A DNA stretch of 30,565 nt from CAYGSN01 sp964352675 (GCA_964352675.1 CAYGSN010000022.1:1-30565), one strand, 5' to 3'; counted from the first letter of the stretch, positions 1 to 10,600 are shown. Program-made: numbers and translations. The notes: generated from the letters alone by a model not told the origin.

Positions 1-39
1 AGCCAGGGGTCGGAGGTTCGAATCCTCCCGGGCGCGCCA
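1..39 (+). tRNA. tRNA 3' end (partial; isotype not certain, possibly Arg)
   Basis: The window opens inside a tRNA. A T-arm is visible as GGAGG, the loop TTCGAAT and CCTCC, followed by the seven-base acceptor strand CGGGCGC, discriminator G and an encoded CCA. The anticodon lies outside the window, so the isotype cannot be read. The inferred 5' acceptor strand GCGCCCG and the G discriminator are compatible with alphaproteobacterial tRNA-Arg, but this is only a suggestion. Confidence 0.9.
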
Positions 40-86
40 TAGCTTCGCTAGTGCTGCGCGAAACTCCCCCCATAAAAAATTGGTGT

Positions 87-803
87 TTACTTCGGCAGAG
101 TGAAAAACACCCCGGTACCTTTGCCCGGTTCCGATTCAATCAATATTTCCCCACCATGCCGCTGGACGATTTTGCGTGCGATGGTTAGGCCCGCACCAAT
201 GCCGGGGTAATGTTCCGGATTGAGGCGGCGAAACAGGCGGAAGACCTGTTCCTGATAATCCTCGGCGATGCCGATACCGTTATCCCGGATCTCAAAAAGC
301 CATGTATCGCCCTGATCCGTGGCGGTGATTGCAATCTTCCTTTTCAGTGTATCCTCTTCGTGAAATTTCAGGGCATTCTCGAGCAGGTGATAAAACAGCA
401 TTTGAATCTGTTTTGCTTCGGCCATAACGGTCGGAAGATCACCACATTCAAGAGCTGGAAAATACGTATTGATAACATCGTTTAGTTCTTGCAGGGCCAT
501 TGCGACGCTCTTGTTGAAATCCGTTTTTTCCATCGGTCCGGCGCGCGTGTTCAGGCGCGAAAATGTCAGCAGCGCATGCTGCATATCTTCCAGTTTGTCC
601 AGGGACTTTTCCAGGAAGGAAATATAAAGCTGTTCCTCCTCGGTCAGGTTGTCTTTGCGCGGTCCGACCAAAAGCCTCGTAAATTCCTTCACATGGCGCA
701 GCGGTGCATTCAAGTCATGCGAGACGATATAGGCGAAATCCTCATACTCTTTCGCGATAAGCTCTGCTCTATCATCAAGGGAGTGGGGTAAAGCGTTTTG
801 CAT
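87..803 (-). CDS. Sensorless cytoplasmic histidine kinase (HisKA-HATPase only)
   Basis: Predicted 238-residue histidine kinase with only the catalytic core. The HisKA box SHDLNAPLRHV carries the phospho-accepting His29. An N box (HLLENALKFH), the G1 motif DNGIGI and the glycine-rich GIGAGLTIARKIV form the ATP-binding domain. The box resembles phytochrome-type kinases. No sensor domain or membrane segment precedes it. I start at the ATG at 803 because it follows the upstream receiver's TGA by one base (TGACATG). A longer reading to 881 would run back into that receiver. It is the last gene of a minus-strand cluster with two Rcp1-like receivers and a membrane kinase. With no sensor of its own, it may take its input from a partner protein or serve as a second phosphodonor or phosphatase for the receivers; that role is inferred. 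Confidence 0.88.
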   Translation of the reverse strand: MQNALPHSLDDRAELIAKEYEDFAYIVSHDLNAPLRHVKEFTRLLVGPRKDNLTEEEQLYISFLEKSLDKLEDMQHALLTFSRLNTRAGPMEKTDFNKSVAMALQELNDVINTYFPALECGDLPTVMAEAKQIQMLFYHLLENALKFHEEDTLKRKIAITATDQGDTWLFEIRDNGIGIAEDYQEQVFRLFRRLNPEHYPGIGAGLTIARKIVQRHGGEILIESEPGKGTGVFFTLPK

Positions 804-804
804 G

Positions 805-1272
805 TCAGGCTGCGTCCTCTTCTTCGTCGGGGGAGTGGTGTGGGGGCAGGGCGACGACGCCGAACCAGAAATTCTCGACAACCGCTGCCACTTCGGAAAA
901 TTTTTCCAGCGTTACGGGTTTCACTATATAGCTGTTGGCGTGTAAGTTATAGCTTTGCAGGATATCCGTTTCCGCCTTCGAGCTGGTGAGCATGACAACG
1001 GGAATGGAGCGTAGCGCCTTGTCGTTCTTAATGTTCTCCAATACCTGCTTGCCGTCTATTTTCGGCAGGTTGATATCCAGCAGGATAATATCCGGGTTGC
1101 TTTTGGCCGGATCTTGAAGATATCTGAGTGCGGCTTCTCCGTCCATGGCGACATGGATGATATTTTTTATCTTTGCTTTTTCAAAGACTTTTTTGACCAG
1201 GAAGACGTCGCCTTCATTGTCCTCAACCAGAAGAATTTCGATGGGGCGTCCGTTTATGGTAGGTGAATTCAT
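805..1272 (-). CDS. Rcp1-like single-domain response regulator
   Basis: Stand-alone receiver of 155 residues. The acidic pair is in ILLVEDNEGD, the phospho-acceptor is Asp66 in IILLDINLP, the switch Thr is T96 in VVMLTSS and the conserved Lys is K118 in SYIVKP. The C-terminal ENFWFGVVALPP is characteristic of Rcp1-type receivers that pair with phytochrome-like kinases. There is no output domain, so it must act by protein contact or phosphotransfer. The ATG at 1272 has a good ribosome site (AAGGGAAA, about 6 bases upstream). It is closely related to the neighbouring receiver at 1292-1735 and probably arose by tandem duplication. One base separates its stop from the start of the next kinase, which suggests translational coupling. 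Confidence 0.92.
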   Translation of the reverse strand: MNSPTINGRPIEILLVEDNEGDVFLVKKVFEKAKIKNIIHVAMDGEAALRYLQDPAKSNPDIILLDINLPKIDGKQVLENIKNDKALRSIPVVMLTSSKAETDILQSYNLHANSYIVKPVTLEKFSEVAAVVENFWFGVVALPPHHSPDEEEDAA

Positions 1273-1291
1273 GAGAGTTTCCCTTCACATT

Positions 1292-1735
1292 TTAATTATC
1301 CGGAAGCACAACGATACTGAACCAGAAATTTTCAATGGCCTTCACCACATCGAAAAATTTTTCCAGGCTGAGCGGTTTAATAATATAGCTATTGGCATGC
1401 AGGTCATAAGCTTTCACCACATCCTGCTCTGCCTTCGAGCTGGTCAAAATAACGACAGGAATTCGCCGCAATGTTTGGTCTTTCTTTATTTCCAAGAGAA
1501 CCTGTTTTCCGTCTTTTTTCGGAAGATTCATATCCAACAGGATGATATCCGGCCGTGGGATTTCTTCATGCCCTTTCTTTTTATGCAACATGTCCATGGC
1601 AATTTCACCGTCTAAGGCGACGTGGATGTTGTTCAGGATTTTTGCTTTTTCAAATGCCTTTTTCGTCAGGAAGACATCGCCTTCATTGTCTTCCACCAAA
1701 AGGATATCAATGGGTTTTCCGTGATGTATCATCAT
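1292..1735 (-). CDS. Rcp1-like single-domain response regulator (paralogue)
   Basis: Second stand-alone receiver, 147 residues. It has ILLVEDNEGD, Asp68 in IILLDMNLP, T98 in VVILTSS, K120 in SYIIKP, and the Rcp1-type tail ENFWFSIVVLP. It shares most of its length with the downstream receiver at 805-1272, including the FEKAKI and HANSYI segments, so the two look like a tandem duplication. Its ATG overlaps the TGA of the membrane kinase in an ATGA arrangement (1732-1735), strong evidence for translational coupling with that kinase. An alternative ATG is the very next codon. No DNA-binding domain is present. Confidence 0.92.
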   Translation of the reverse strand: MMIHHGKPIDILLVEDNEGDVFLTKKAFEKAKILNNIHVALDGEIAMDMLHKKKGHEEIPRPDIILLDMNLPKKDGKQVLLEIKKDQTLRRIPVVILTSSKAEQDVVKAYDLHANSYIIKPLSLEKFFDVVKAIENFWFSIVVLPDN

Positions 1736-4083
1736 GCCGCTTTCTTTGCTGCCTCCTTTTTGGGGACTGTAAAATAAAAGGTGGAGCCTTTCCCCAGGAC
1801 CGACTCCGCCCAGATTTTTCCTTCAAAGCTCTCAATGATTTTTTTGCAGACGGCCAGACCAATGCCTGTGCCCTTGTAATCTTTTTTGCCGTGCAGGCGT
1901 TTAAAGATGATAAATATCTGCTCCAGATATTCTTCCTTCATGCCGATGCCGTTATCGGCGATGGAGAACAGCCACTCATCTCCCCTGTCTTCCGTTTTCA
2001 CCGTGATTTCCGGGATCTTGTTCTTGGCACGGTATTTGATGCCGTTGCCGATCAGATTTTGCATCAGGCGTGTAAATCGTATGGGTTGTGCAAAAATAAC
2101 CGGCAGTTCTTCTACTGTGATAACGGCACCTGTCTCTTCAATGGCATCCTGCAGATTGCTTATGGCCATTTCTGTATGCGAAGTACAATTCACATCTGTA
2201 AATCCCCCGCCATCATTTCCAATGCGGGAATATTCCAGCAAATCGCCGACCAAATCCTGCATACGCTTTGCCGCATCAATAATAAACGCCATATATTCGC
2301 CGGCCTGTGCATCAAATTGGTCTTTATATTCTTCTTCCAGAAGGCTGGTGAAATTGGCAACCATGCGCAGGGGCTCCTGCAGATCATGTGAAGCGATATA
2401 GGCAAAGCGCTCCAGCTCTTCATTGGAGCGAAGAATTTCATTCTCTGCAGACTTGCGCTCGGAGATATCGCGTACAATGCCGCTGTAAAGTGTAAGGCCT
2501 TTGATACGGACCTCACTGACGGATAGATCCAGGGGAAAGGTTGATCCGTCCTTCCTCTGGCCCTCAACCTCGCGGCCGATGCCGATAATTTTTTTTTCAC
2601 CCGTGTTGTGATAGTTTTGGAGATAGCCGTCATGTTCAACACGATACGGGTCCGGCATTAGGATTTTTACATTCCGGCCGATAACCTCCTCGGCACTGTA
2701 ACCGAATATATTCTCACAGGCTTTGTTGAAGGTCTCAATATCGCCCTTTTCATTAATTGTAATCAGCCCGTCAACCGTGTTGTTAACAATTGCCTGCAGG
2801 CGCCCCAGCGATTGCTTCTCCGCCTGGCGTGATTGTTGTAATTTTTCTGTCAGATCGTGAAACGCTCTGGCCAGCTCCCCGATTTCATCCCGGCGGTTAA
2901 TGGGAAGGACAAGATTCTGGATGTTATTATCGTCCTTATAGCGCATGGTCTCGCGTGTCATCTGCTTAAGGGGAGCGATAAGAAGCCCTGAAACAAAGGC
3001 TGCGCATAAAGACGCGAGCAACACCAACCCCGCCGTCATGAAAATTGCATTTCTTTGCGCCTCGTGGACCGGGTTCAGGAAGGTGCTTCTGGGAATGCTC
3101 AGGGCGATAGTGATGTGGCGGGTTTTGTCTCCCGGGTTAAAATAGTGTTTGAAATAATGAATGACCAGTTCCTGGCCATAGACGGTCCTGGTCAGGCTTC
3201 CCTCCGTATCTCCGGCTCCTAAAATTGTCCGGATAATTGGGTTGGTGTCAAAATTTTTGCTGATTGATTTGTAATAGAATTTTGAGTTTTGCGCGGCCTT
3301 CTCGTAAACGATGTAATCCCCCTGTTCGTTGACGACATAAAGGTTTTTCTGCGTCGTCAGGCCTTCCAATATGCTTTCCAGCATGATTTCATATGCTGCA
3401 TTAATGACAATCATGCCGAACATTTTACCGTCCGTATCGTAAACTGGCATAATTGTACGGATGACGGGGAGGAAGGGGGTCTGCATTTTGCCGTGCTCCC
3501 GGTTGGCACTGACGGCCGAAAAATAAATCTCTCCGGGCGGCGTGGTTTGGGCCTCTGTGAAGTAAGGCTCCTGACTTTTTTGCTGGAGGTTTTCGGATGG
3601 CACGATTTCAATGCTCTGGCCATCCCTGTTTACCCGCACCAGTTCCCGGCCGTTATCGTCTATGCCGATATAACGGATCTGGACGTAGCTGTCATTGGAG
3701 CCGATCATCGAGGTGAATATATATTGCAGGCGCCTGGACCATTCTTCTGTAGTCAACTTGCTGATGGGGTCAATACTGTTGTTTTTAGCGCTGCGCATCA
3801 GCCCATGGACGGGCGGCGTTTTCGTGAGGACCGACACGTCGTTGTAAAGCTCTTTAAACGATGACTGGAAGAGCGGAGCGATGAGCCGGGCTTCGGCGGC
3901 CAGCGCATTTTTTTCAGCCGTTAGAGCATTGCGCTCTACTTCCCTGTAAAACAGTGTTCCAATAAAAAGCGCGGTCAGAAAAGCCGTTCCGGAGACAAGA
4001 AGCAAAATCTTTCCGCCAACGGAGAACAATAATTTCTCTGCAATGCCTGTTGTGTTGTTCATACTCGATTTTTCTTTGATCAT
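1732..4083 (-). CDS. Membrane sensor histidine kinase (Cache-HAMP-PAS-HisKA-HATPase)
   Basis: Sensor kinase of 783 residues. Transmembrane helix 1 is at about 24-46. A roughly 300-residue periplasmic region follows, with features of a double-Cache ligand sensor such as YIGIDDNGRELVRV, FLPVIRTIMPVYD and MIVINAAYE. Helix 2 is at about 344-370, followed by a HAMP linker, a PAS domain from about 428 (IVNNTVDGLITINEKGDIE, with a PAC-like end IVRDISERK), a HisKA box ASHDLQEPLRMV with His566, and an ATPase domain with NLIGNGIKYR, DNGIGM and GTGIGLAVCKKI. The kinase core resembles bacteriophytochrome-type kinases, matching the Rcp1-type receivers encoded next to it. The start at 4083 has GGGAG about 13 bases upstream; the ATG seven codons later is an alternative. 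The ligand is unknown. Confidence 0.93.
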   Translation of the reverse strand: MIKEKSSMNNTTGIAEKLLFSVGGKILLLVSGTAFLTALFIGTLFYREVERNALTAEKNALAAEARLIAPLFQSSFKELYNDVSVLTKTPPVHGLMRSAKNNSIDPISKLTTEEWSRRLQYIFTSMIGSNDSYVQIRYIGIDDNGRELVRVNRDGQSIEIVPSENLQQKSQEPYFTEAQTTPPGEIYFSAVSANREHGKMQTPFLPVIRTIMPVYDTDGKMFGMIVINAAYEIMLESILEGLTTQKNLYVVNEQGDYIVYEKAAQNSKFYYKSISKNFDTNPIIRTILGAGDTEGSLTRTVYGQELVIHYFKHYFNPGDKTRHITIALSIPRSTFLNPVHEAQRNAIFMTAGLVLLASLCAAFVSGLLIAPLKQMTRETMRYKDDNNIQNLVLPINRRDEIGELARAFHDLTEKLQQSRQAEKQSLGRLQAIVNNTVDGLITINEKGDIETFNKACENIFGYSAEEVIGRNVKILMPDPYRVEHDGYLQNYHNTGEKKIIGIGREVEGQRKDGSTFPLDLSVSEVRIKGLTLYSGIVRDISERKSAENEILRSNEELERFAYIASHDLQEPLRMVANFTSLLEEEYKDQFDAQAGEYMAFIIDAAKRMQDLVGDLLEYSRIGNDGGGFTDVNCTSHTEMAISNLQDAIEETGAVITVEELPVIFAQPIRFTRLMQNLIGNGIKYRAKNKIPEITVKTEDRGDEWLFSIADNGIGMKEEYLEQIFIIFKRLHGKKDYKGTGIGLAVCKKIIESFEGKIWAESVLGKGSTFYFTVPKKEAAKKAA

Positions 4084-4104
4084 TTATGCGCGTCTGCTCC
4101 CAAG

Positions 4105-4119
4105 GACTCACTATAGGGA
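4105..4119 (+). promoter_or_regulatory. Exact 15-base match to the T7 RNA polymerase promoter core
   Basis: The sequence GACTCACTATAGGGA is identical to positions -11 to about +4/+5 of the T7 class III promoter, including the CACTATAGGG initiation region. The upstream TAATAC half is absent (CCCAAG instead). It lies on the plus strand in the 88-base gap between the membrane kinase and the upstream receiver, so it would read antisense into the receiver. No T7-like polymerase is encoded in the window. It may be chance, a remnant of a cloning or adapter sequence, or a degenerate phage promoter. The feature type is used only because of the resemblance; function is not claimed. Confidence 0.3.
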
Positions 4120-4171
4120 TCAGCCACAAAAATAAGAAATTTATTAGATATGCGAATGCTATAGAATGCGA

Positions 4172-4576
4172 TTACTCCGTAGAGCGAACATTCTGCTCCA
4201 GAACATTCACAAAGTCCGGGTGGCTGATCTGCGATTTTAAAACCACATTATTGGCGCCGAGCTTCAGAGCCTCGCTTACGGCGACGTCCGTTTTTAGCCC
4301 CGTCACCACGATAATCGGAACCGATCTGTTGATCTTTCTCATTTCCCCGACGGTTGCCGGGCCATGGCCGTCAGGAAGGTTTAAATCCAACAGGACAAGG
4401 TCGACCTTGTTGTCGCGGTAGGCTTTATAGGCCTCCTGCAAAGACTCTACAGCCAGGACCTTGCTTTTGGGCCATATCCTATCAAGCTGTTTTTTTAAAA
4501 GTAGCAAGTCCGCATCATCATTCTCAACGACCAGAATGTTGTGCTGTGCTGTGTTAGAGTCATGTTCGTTAGACAT
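4172..4576 (-). CDS. Single-domain response regulator
   Basis: Receiver-only protein of 134 residues. It begins ILVVENDDAD, with Asp64 in LVLLDLNLPDG as phospho-acceptor, Thr92 in IIVVTG and Lys114 in NVVLKS. It is clearly different from the two Rcp1-like receivers downstream and lacks their ENFWF tail. It has no output domain. It is the first gene of the minus-strand signalling cluster, 88 bases upstream of the membrane kinase, so it may share a transcript with the rest. The ATG at 4576 is the only plausible start. Its partner is not shown by the sequence; the adjacent kinase is the obvious candidate. Confidence 0.88.
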   Translation of the reverse strand: MSNEHDSNTAQHNILVVENDDADLLLLKKQLDRIWPKSKVLAVESLQEAYKAYRDNKVDLVLLDLNLPDGHGPATVGEMRKINRSVPIIVVTGLKTDVAVSEALKLGANNVVLKSQISHPDFVNVLEQNVRSTE

Positions 4577-4612
4577 AATGCCATCTTAAAATTGCGTGTC
4601 ACAAGGCCATAG

Positions 4613-4645
4613 AATACTAAAAATACAACCAAGGGTGTTAGTATT
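4613..4645. other. Inverted repeat between the giant gene and the receiver gene
   Basis: AATACTAA (4613-4620) and TTAGTATT (4638-4645) form a perfect 8-base inverted repeat around a 17-base spacer in the 110-base gap 4577-4686. A run of T follows it on the plus strand, where no gene ends. On the minus strand, where the giant gene ends at 4687 and the receiver begins at 4576, no T-run follows. It may be a weak transcript-end hairpin or an operator for the signalling cluster. Confidence 0.3.
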
Positions 4646-4686
4646 TTTTTCGATTCTGGGAATTTTTTTAAACAAACAACTCTATT

Positions 4687-7600
4687 TTACAGAGATTTTT
4701 TTCTGAGAACGAAAGCGCCCAGCCCCATTCCTGCGAAACCCAGGAGCAGGATAAGCAGCCAGTTTTCACCGGAGGCCTTATTCGCGCCGGAAATCGCGGT
4801 TTTGTTCAGAAGGTCTATCTGGTCTTGCAGGGTTGTAACTGCATTTTGGATCTTAGCATTTTCTGCTTTTAGGGCCGTTACTTCAGTTTCCAGCGCCTTG
4901 TTTTTTGCATTTAGTTCCTTCACGCCCTCAATCAGTGGCGCAACCAGATAGCGGTATTCCACAGTTTTAAAACCCTGATTTTCTTCGCCCATCGCCTCGG
5001 GGAAAACTTTTTCAACTTCCTGGGCGATCACACCAATGGCGTGTGGGGTGTATTCATAGCGGTCAACAATGCTGTATTCATCCCAGCGCCAGTCAAACTC
5101 AACGCCGCGCAATTTCTCAATTTTATCCAGCGCGTTTTCAATCGGCTTGATGTTTTTCTTCAGGCGTATATCGGATTCAGCAGTAATACAGGACGAAGCA
5201 TTGTTATCGTTGTTTGTATCGACACAAACGCTGCCGCCCTTAACTTCCAGTGCGCCCTGGTTCGGCGCGACCTGGTTAATGCCCACACTGCCGGAGGTCA
5301 TGAAAACAATTGCATCATTTTGAGAGACCGTATTCCCGCTGGTCGTTCCGGCGAAAATCCCGACAGTGCGCTGACCGGACACGGTGTTGTCCGCCGCGCC
5401 GTCCGAAGCTGCAATTCCGATGGAGTTCGTGCCTGTTGCGTCTACCTCATTCCCCATGGCGATGGCATATGCGCCTGCGCCGGCGGTGACTTGTCTTCCA
5501 AAAGCAACCGAGCCTAAACCTGACGCAGTCGGCGACGCGCCAAAAGCTGTGGAACCAGTTCCGGAAGCCACAATATTTCCACCAGAGGGGGAGCCAAAAG
5601 CTGTGGAACCTACTCCAGAGGCTGTAATGCCGGTGGCGGCGGCGGTGCTTCCCCATGCCGTGGCCCCTTCGTTAGAAGCCGTGATTGATCCGCCGCTGAC
5701 CGCGGAGGCTGATCCGTGGGCGAATGCACCTGTGTTGCTTGCCAGAATTTGTGCTGTGTTAGCCAGAGAACCGCTCGCTTGACCGAAAGCCATGGAGCCG
5801 TTGCCGGAGGCTGTAATCGCGCTTATTTCTGGGGCAAAAAATGCAGCATTTGTTGAGTAACCGAAAGCCGTGGAACCGATACCGGAGGACGTAATCGAGC
5901 TGGTTCCGCCATTTGGGTTACCCGCATCGCCCCATGCGGCGGCATAATTTCCGGTGGTGATCACATCGCGGCCAAACCCGACCGAGCCTGTGCCCATTGT
6001 ATTCCACTGCGTTCCTGTGGCTTCACCCGCGCGGAAGGCGGCAATATCTTTGTCGAACAGCATGCGTTTATCATCGGCGGCTGTTCCGCTATCGGTGAGT
6101 TGCAAAGAGCCGAAGACGAAATCATTGCTGGTCGTGTCTACAACGCTGGAATTCGGAGCAACAACGCCGCCGCTTTCCAGTGTGAATGCTCCACCACTGC
6201 CAACATCGGCCGAAGCAAAACAGTTTTCACCGGCGGTATCACAATATTCCGTAGCCCCGACATTGCCCTCGACATGCAGCGCGAGGTCTAAGTCTGGAAC
6301 TGCCGGAGACGCAACGGAGCTGTCCGGATTGATAATCATCGATCCACCAAGCAGGGCCATAACGTAATCTCTGTTGACCTCAACAGCATCCTGATTGCCC
6401 ATGAAAATCCCGAAGGAGCTTGCTCCTGTGACCTCCGGGAAGTTTACCGTTGCGGCATCTCCCATACCGAACGCGGCGGAATACACGCCAGAGGCAATGA
6501 CTTCGCGCCCGAAGGCAAAGCTGTAATTACCGGTTCCGGCCGTTACATCCAAACCGTAAGCAAAAGATCCGGAGCCGGTTGCGGAGGCGTCCAGGCCGGC
6601 TGCTGTCGCCCCGGTTGCGGTGGCTTCAATCGTGTCATTGTTGGCATATCCCCATGCTGTTGACCCAATCCCGGTGGCCTGAATATTCGCATTGAATCCG
6701 CCCGTTGTCCCCCAGGCGGTCGCACCGGCCTGTGTGGCCTGAATTTCGCCTGAAAGGACCGGGTTATTGTAGCCCCAGGCCATAGACCCGTTATTTGATG
6801 CGGTTGTGTTGTACCCGAAAGCGGCGCTGGCCGTTCCTGGTGCATCCCATTGCCCGTCTGTGGCCTGACCAGCTCTAAAGGCTGCAGAGTTTTTGTTGAA
6901 ATAGAATCGCTTGTCATCATTGGCAACCGTGCTGTCGGTCAGCTGTAATGAGCCGAAGACAAAATCATCTGAGGATGTTGTCACAAGGCTGGAATTCGCA
7001 ATGACGACATTGTTCTCTGCGATGAAGACGCCGGTATCGCCAGTGCTAATGTCCGCGGGATCGAAACAATTTTCGCCTGCGGTATCACAATAATTGTTGG
7101 CGCCGACATTGCCCTCGACATGCAGGGCAAGATCTGTATCCGGCACAGCGGGCGAGGCGGATGAGCTATCCGGGTTGATGATCATGGAACCGCCGAGGAT
7201 GGCCATGACTTGTGATGTGTTTACATCAATATTGGCCTGATTGCCCATGAAAAAGCCGATAGAATCAGAAGCCGATATTGTTGGGAATGTGGCTGTAGAA
7301 TCGCCAACACTAAAGGCCATAGAGCGTGTACCCGAAGCAATTGTTTCATAACCAATGGCGAAACTGTTATTTCCTGCTCCCGCAGTTACGCCTACGCCCA
7401 AGGCTGCACTAAAATTCCCGGATGCAGTTACGTTATCACCCCAGGCTAAAGAGCCATCTCCGCTGGCGATGATTGTTCCAAGATCTCCATAGCCAAAGGC
7501 CAGGGATCCTGTACCGCTGGCGGTAATGGCTGAATCAGAAAAGCCAAATGCCGTTGCACCTGTATTGCTAGCCGTAATTGCGCCGCCGGAGGCCTGCCCC

Positions 7601-10600
7601 CAGGCGGTGCTGCCGATATTGCTAGCAACGATATCATCTGTTGTGGCATCGCCCCAGGCCATAGAGTAATTTCCGGTGGCTTGAGTGTTCCCTCCAAAGG
7701 CGGCTGAGCCTGTGCCCGGTGAGTCCCACTGCGTTCCACTCGCCGATCCCGCGCGGAAGGCGGCAATATCTTTATCGAAGAAGAAGCGGGCCGCTTCATC
7801 TGCATCACCACTATTTGTGAGCTGTGTGGAGCCAAAGACAAAATCGGCTGCTGAGTTATCAACGACACCGCCACTAATTGGGCGCACGACATTGGCGTTC
7901 ACTTCAAAGACGGCTGAATTTAAACCGCTAACATCGGCGGCTGTAAAACAGACATCGCCGTCATTATCGCAGTAATTTTGTGCGCCGATATCGCCTTCAA
8001 CATCGAGTTCAAGATCGGCTGTGGCTCCGCCCGTTGATGGTGTTGCATCAGCAGAAGAGGGGTTGATGATCACAGAGCCGCCAACAATGGCCAGCACTTC
8101 GGAGGCTGTGACATTTGCGCCGGCGGTGTCGCCCAGGAAAATACCCATGGAATCGCTGCCCGTGACAAGCGGTATGGTACCGGCCGCATCACCGATACCA
8201 ATCCCCAGAGAACGCGCGCCTGAAACAGCAACTTCGTTACCAAATGCAATGGAGCCCGCGCCAACTGTTGTCAAAACCGTATTCCCGAATGCTGTGCTGT
8301 TATCGGCTTGTGCGGATGCCGTATTGCCCCAAGCCATGGCTTGAGCGCCTGAGGCGGTGTTATCCAAGCCAAAGGCTGTTGAATTTACGCCTGGTGCATC
8401 CCATTCCGTGCTTTGCGCCTCACCGGCACGGAAAGCGCCTTGCAATTTATCAAAGAAGAAGCGCTTATCACCGGCTCCCGTGCCTGTGTCTGTCAGTTGC
8501 AAAGAGCCAAAGACAAAATCATCCATCGTCGTATCGACGACATTTGAATTCGGAAGGACGACGTTATTTTCAACAATAAACACGCCTTCCACGCCGCCTG
8601 TCAGACCGGCCGCAGAAAAACAGTTATTCCCGTCTTCATCACAATAAAGCGCTGCGCCGACATTACCTTCGACGTCCAGATTAAGAGCCTGCGCACCTGT
8701 GCTGGCGCTGTCGGAATTGATAACGACAGATCCGCCCAGAATAGCCATCGTGCTGGAGGCGGTGATGTTTACTCCCTGCTGGTCGCCCATGAAAATCCCC
8801 ATGGAGCCTGTGCCGGAGACGCGCGGGAAGGTTGCCGTGGACGCATCGCCAAGACCAATGGCCAGCGAACGTGTGCCCGTTGCCTGCGCGTCAAAACCAA
8901 AGGCAATGGCATTGGCGCCGGTTCCGGCCGTCACGTTTTGGCCAAAGGCTGTCGTCCCTGTGCCGGAAGATGTTACACCACCATAGCCCCATGCAGTCGA
9001 TCCGTTCCCGGATGCTGTAATATCCCCACCGGTTGTCAGACCCCATGCAGTCGATCCCGATGCGCCGCCGGCATTCCCGGCTACGATGTTTCCTCCGCTG
9101 GCGTATCCTCTGGCCAGAGCACCTGAATCAGTCGCACGTATGCTGTGCGCGTTTATAGCTGTTCCAAACGCCGTTGTTCCCGTCCCCGTGGATTCGATTT
9201 TTCCGTCACTGATGAAGCTCATAAATCCAAAGGCAGTAGCACCAGGGCCTGTGGCTTCGATGCTCCCCGTATTGACATTTAAACGGTTTGATCCCCAGAC
9301 CATCGCGCCTTCGCCTGTGGCTATGGTGTTCAGTCCGAATGCTGCGCTCTGGTCGCCTCTGGTGTCCCATTGGGTTCCAATCACCTTGCCGGCGCGGAAG
9401 GCAGCGATATCTTTATCAAAGAACATGCGGGCATCTTCATTGGTATCACCGCTGTCGGTCAGCTGCGTGGAGCCGAAAAGGAAGTCGTCTGTGCTGATTG
9501 TAACAACAGAGCTGTTTGGAAGAACAACACTGGATTCAACGACGAACACACCTGTTCCGGAGCTGCCGCAACTAACAGCAATCCACTTCGCATCCGCAGC
9601 GCCTGTGGCGTCATAAACCAGACATTGTCCGTCCGATGGTCCGGCCACAGATACATCCGTCAATTCACCGAGAAGCGGAACTCCGCCACTGCCGCCGCCC
9701 TGCAGGTCGGTTCCACAACTCCACCCCGTTCCGGCCGTCCATGCCAGTTTTTCCGTGGAGGCATCACAATCGGGCACGCCGCTTAGCGGGTTTGTAACGC
9801 CGGTAATATTATATGTCGTGCCGTTAAAGGTTGTTCCATTGACTGTGGTCGCGGTGACTGTCGGCGCCGTGATTGTTCCCACCGCATCGATATCGCCATT
9901 GACCTCCAGCGTATCGTTAAAAAGCGAGACGTCATACGTATCGGCAAATCCGATTCCAACTTCCTTGGAAGACAGATCGGCATGAATCGCCTTTCCGATA
10001 TTCAGGTAATTGGATGTCCCTGCCGCAGGCACATCGGCGCCTTCCCCAATAATAATATTGTCTGTTCCGGTGGTCAGCGTTGCTGCAGCATCACCGCCGA
10101 CAATGGTGTTGTCCGCGCCTGTTACGCTATCGCCTGCGCTTGCGCCGACCAGAATGGTGCTTGATACGGCCGCGGTCGAGGCCAGAACACCTATGCCGTC
10201 AATCCGGTAATTACCGCTGACATTTGCGTTGCCCGTCACATCCAGCGCGGCGGCCGGTGTTATGTTGTTAATCCCGACATTACCGTCATTGCGCACGAAC
10301 AGGATTGAGGTCAGCCCGTTATTGCGCACATTCAAGGCGCTGGCAGAACTGTTTGATGTTGTTCCCATGGTAAGAATATCACCATTCAGTTGAACGGAGC
10401 CGTCGGTGAAATTTGCCTCAACAAATCCGCCATTTACATCAAGGCTTATAGAACTGCTGGCCGCACCGCTAATTGTCGTTGCGGTGCCCGTGATCGTTGC
10501 GCCGGAATTCCATTGAATAAAGTCTGAGTTATTGTCGAACAGCAGGTCGTTCCCCAGCTCTATATTCCCCGTCACGCCGATATTGCCGCGCACATCCAGC

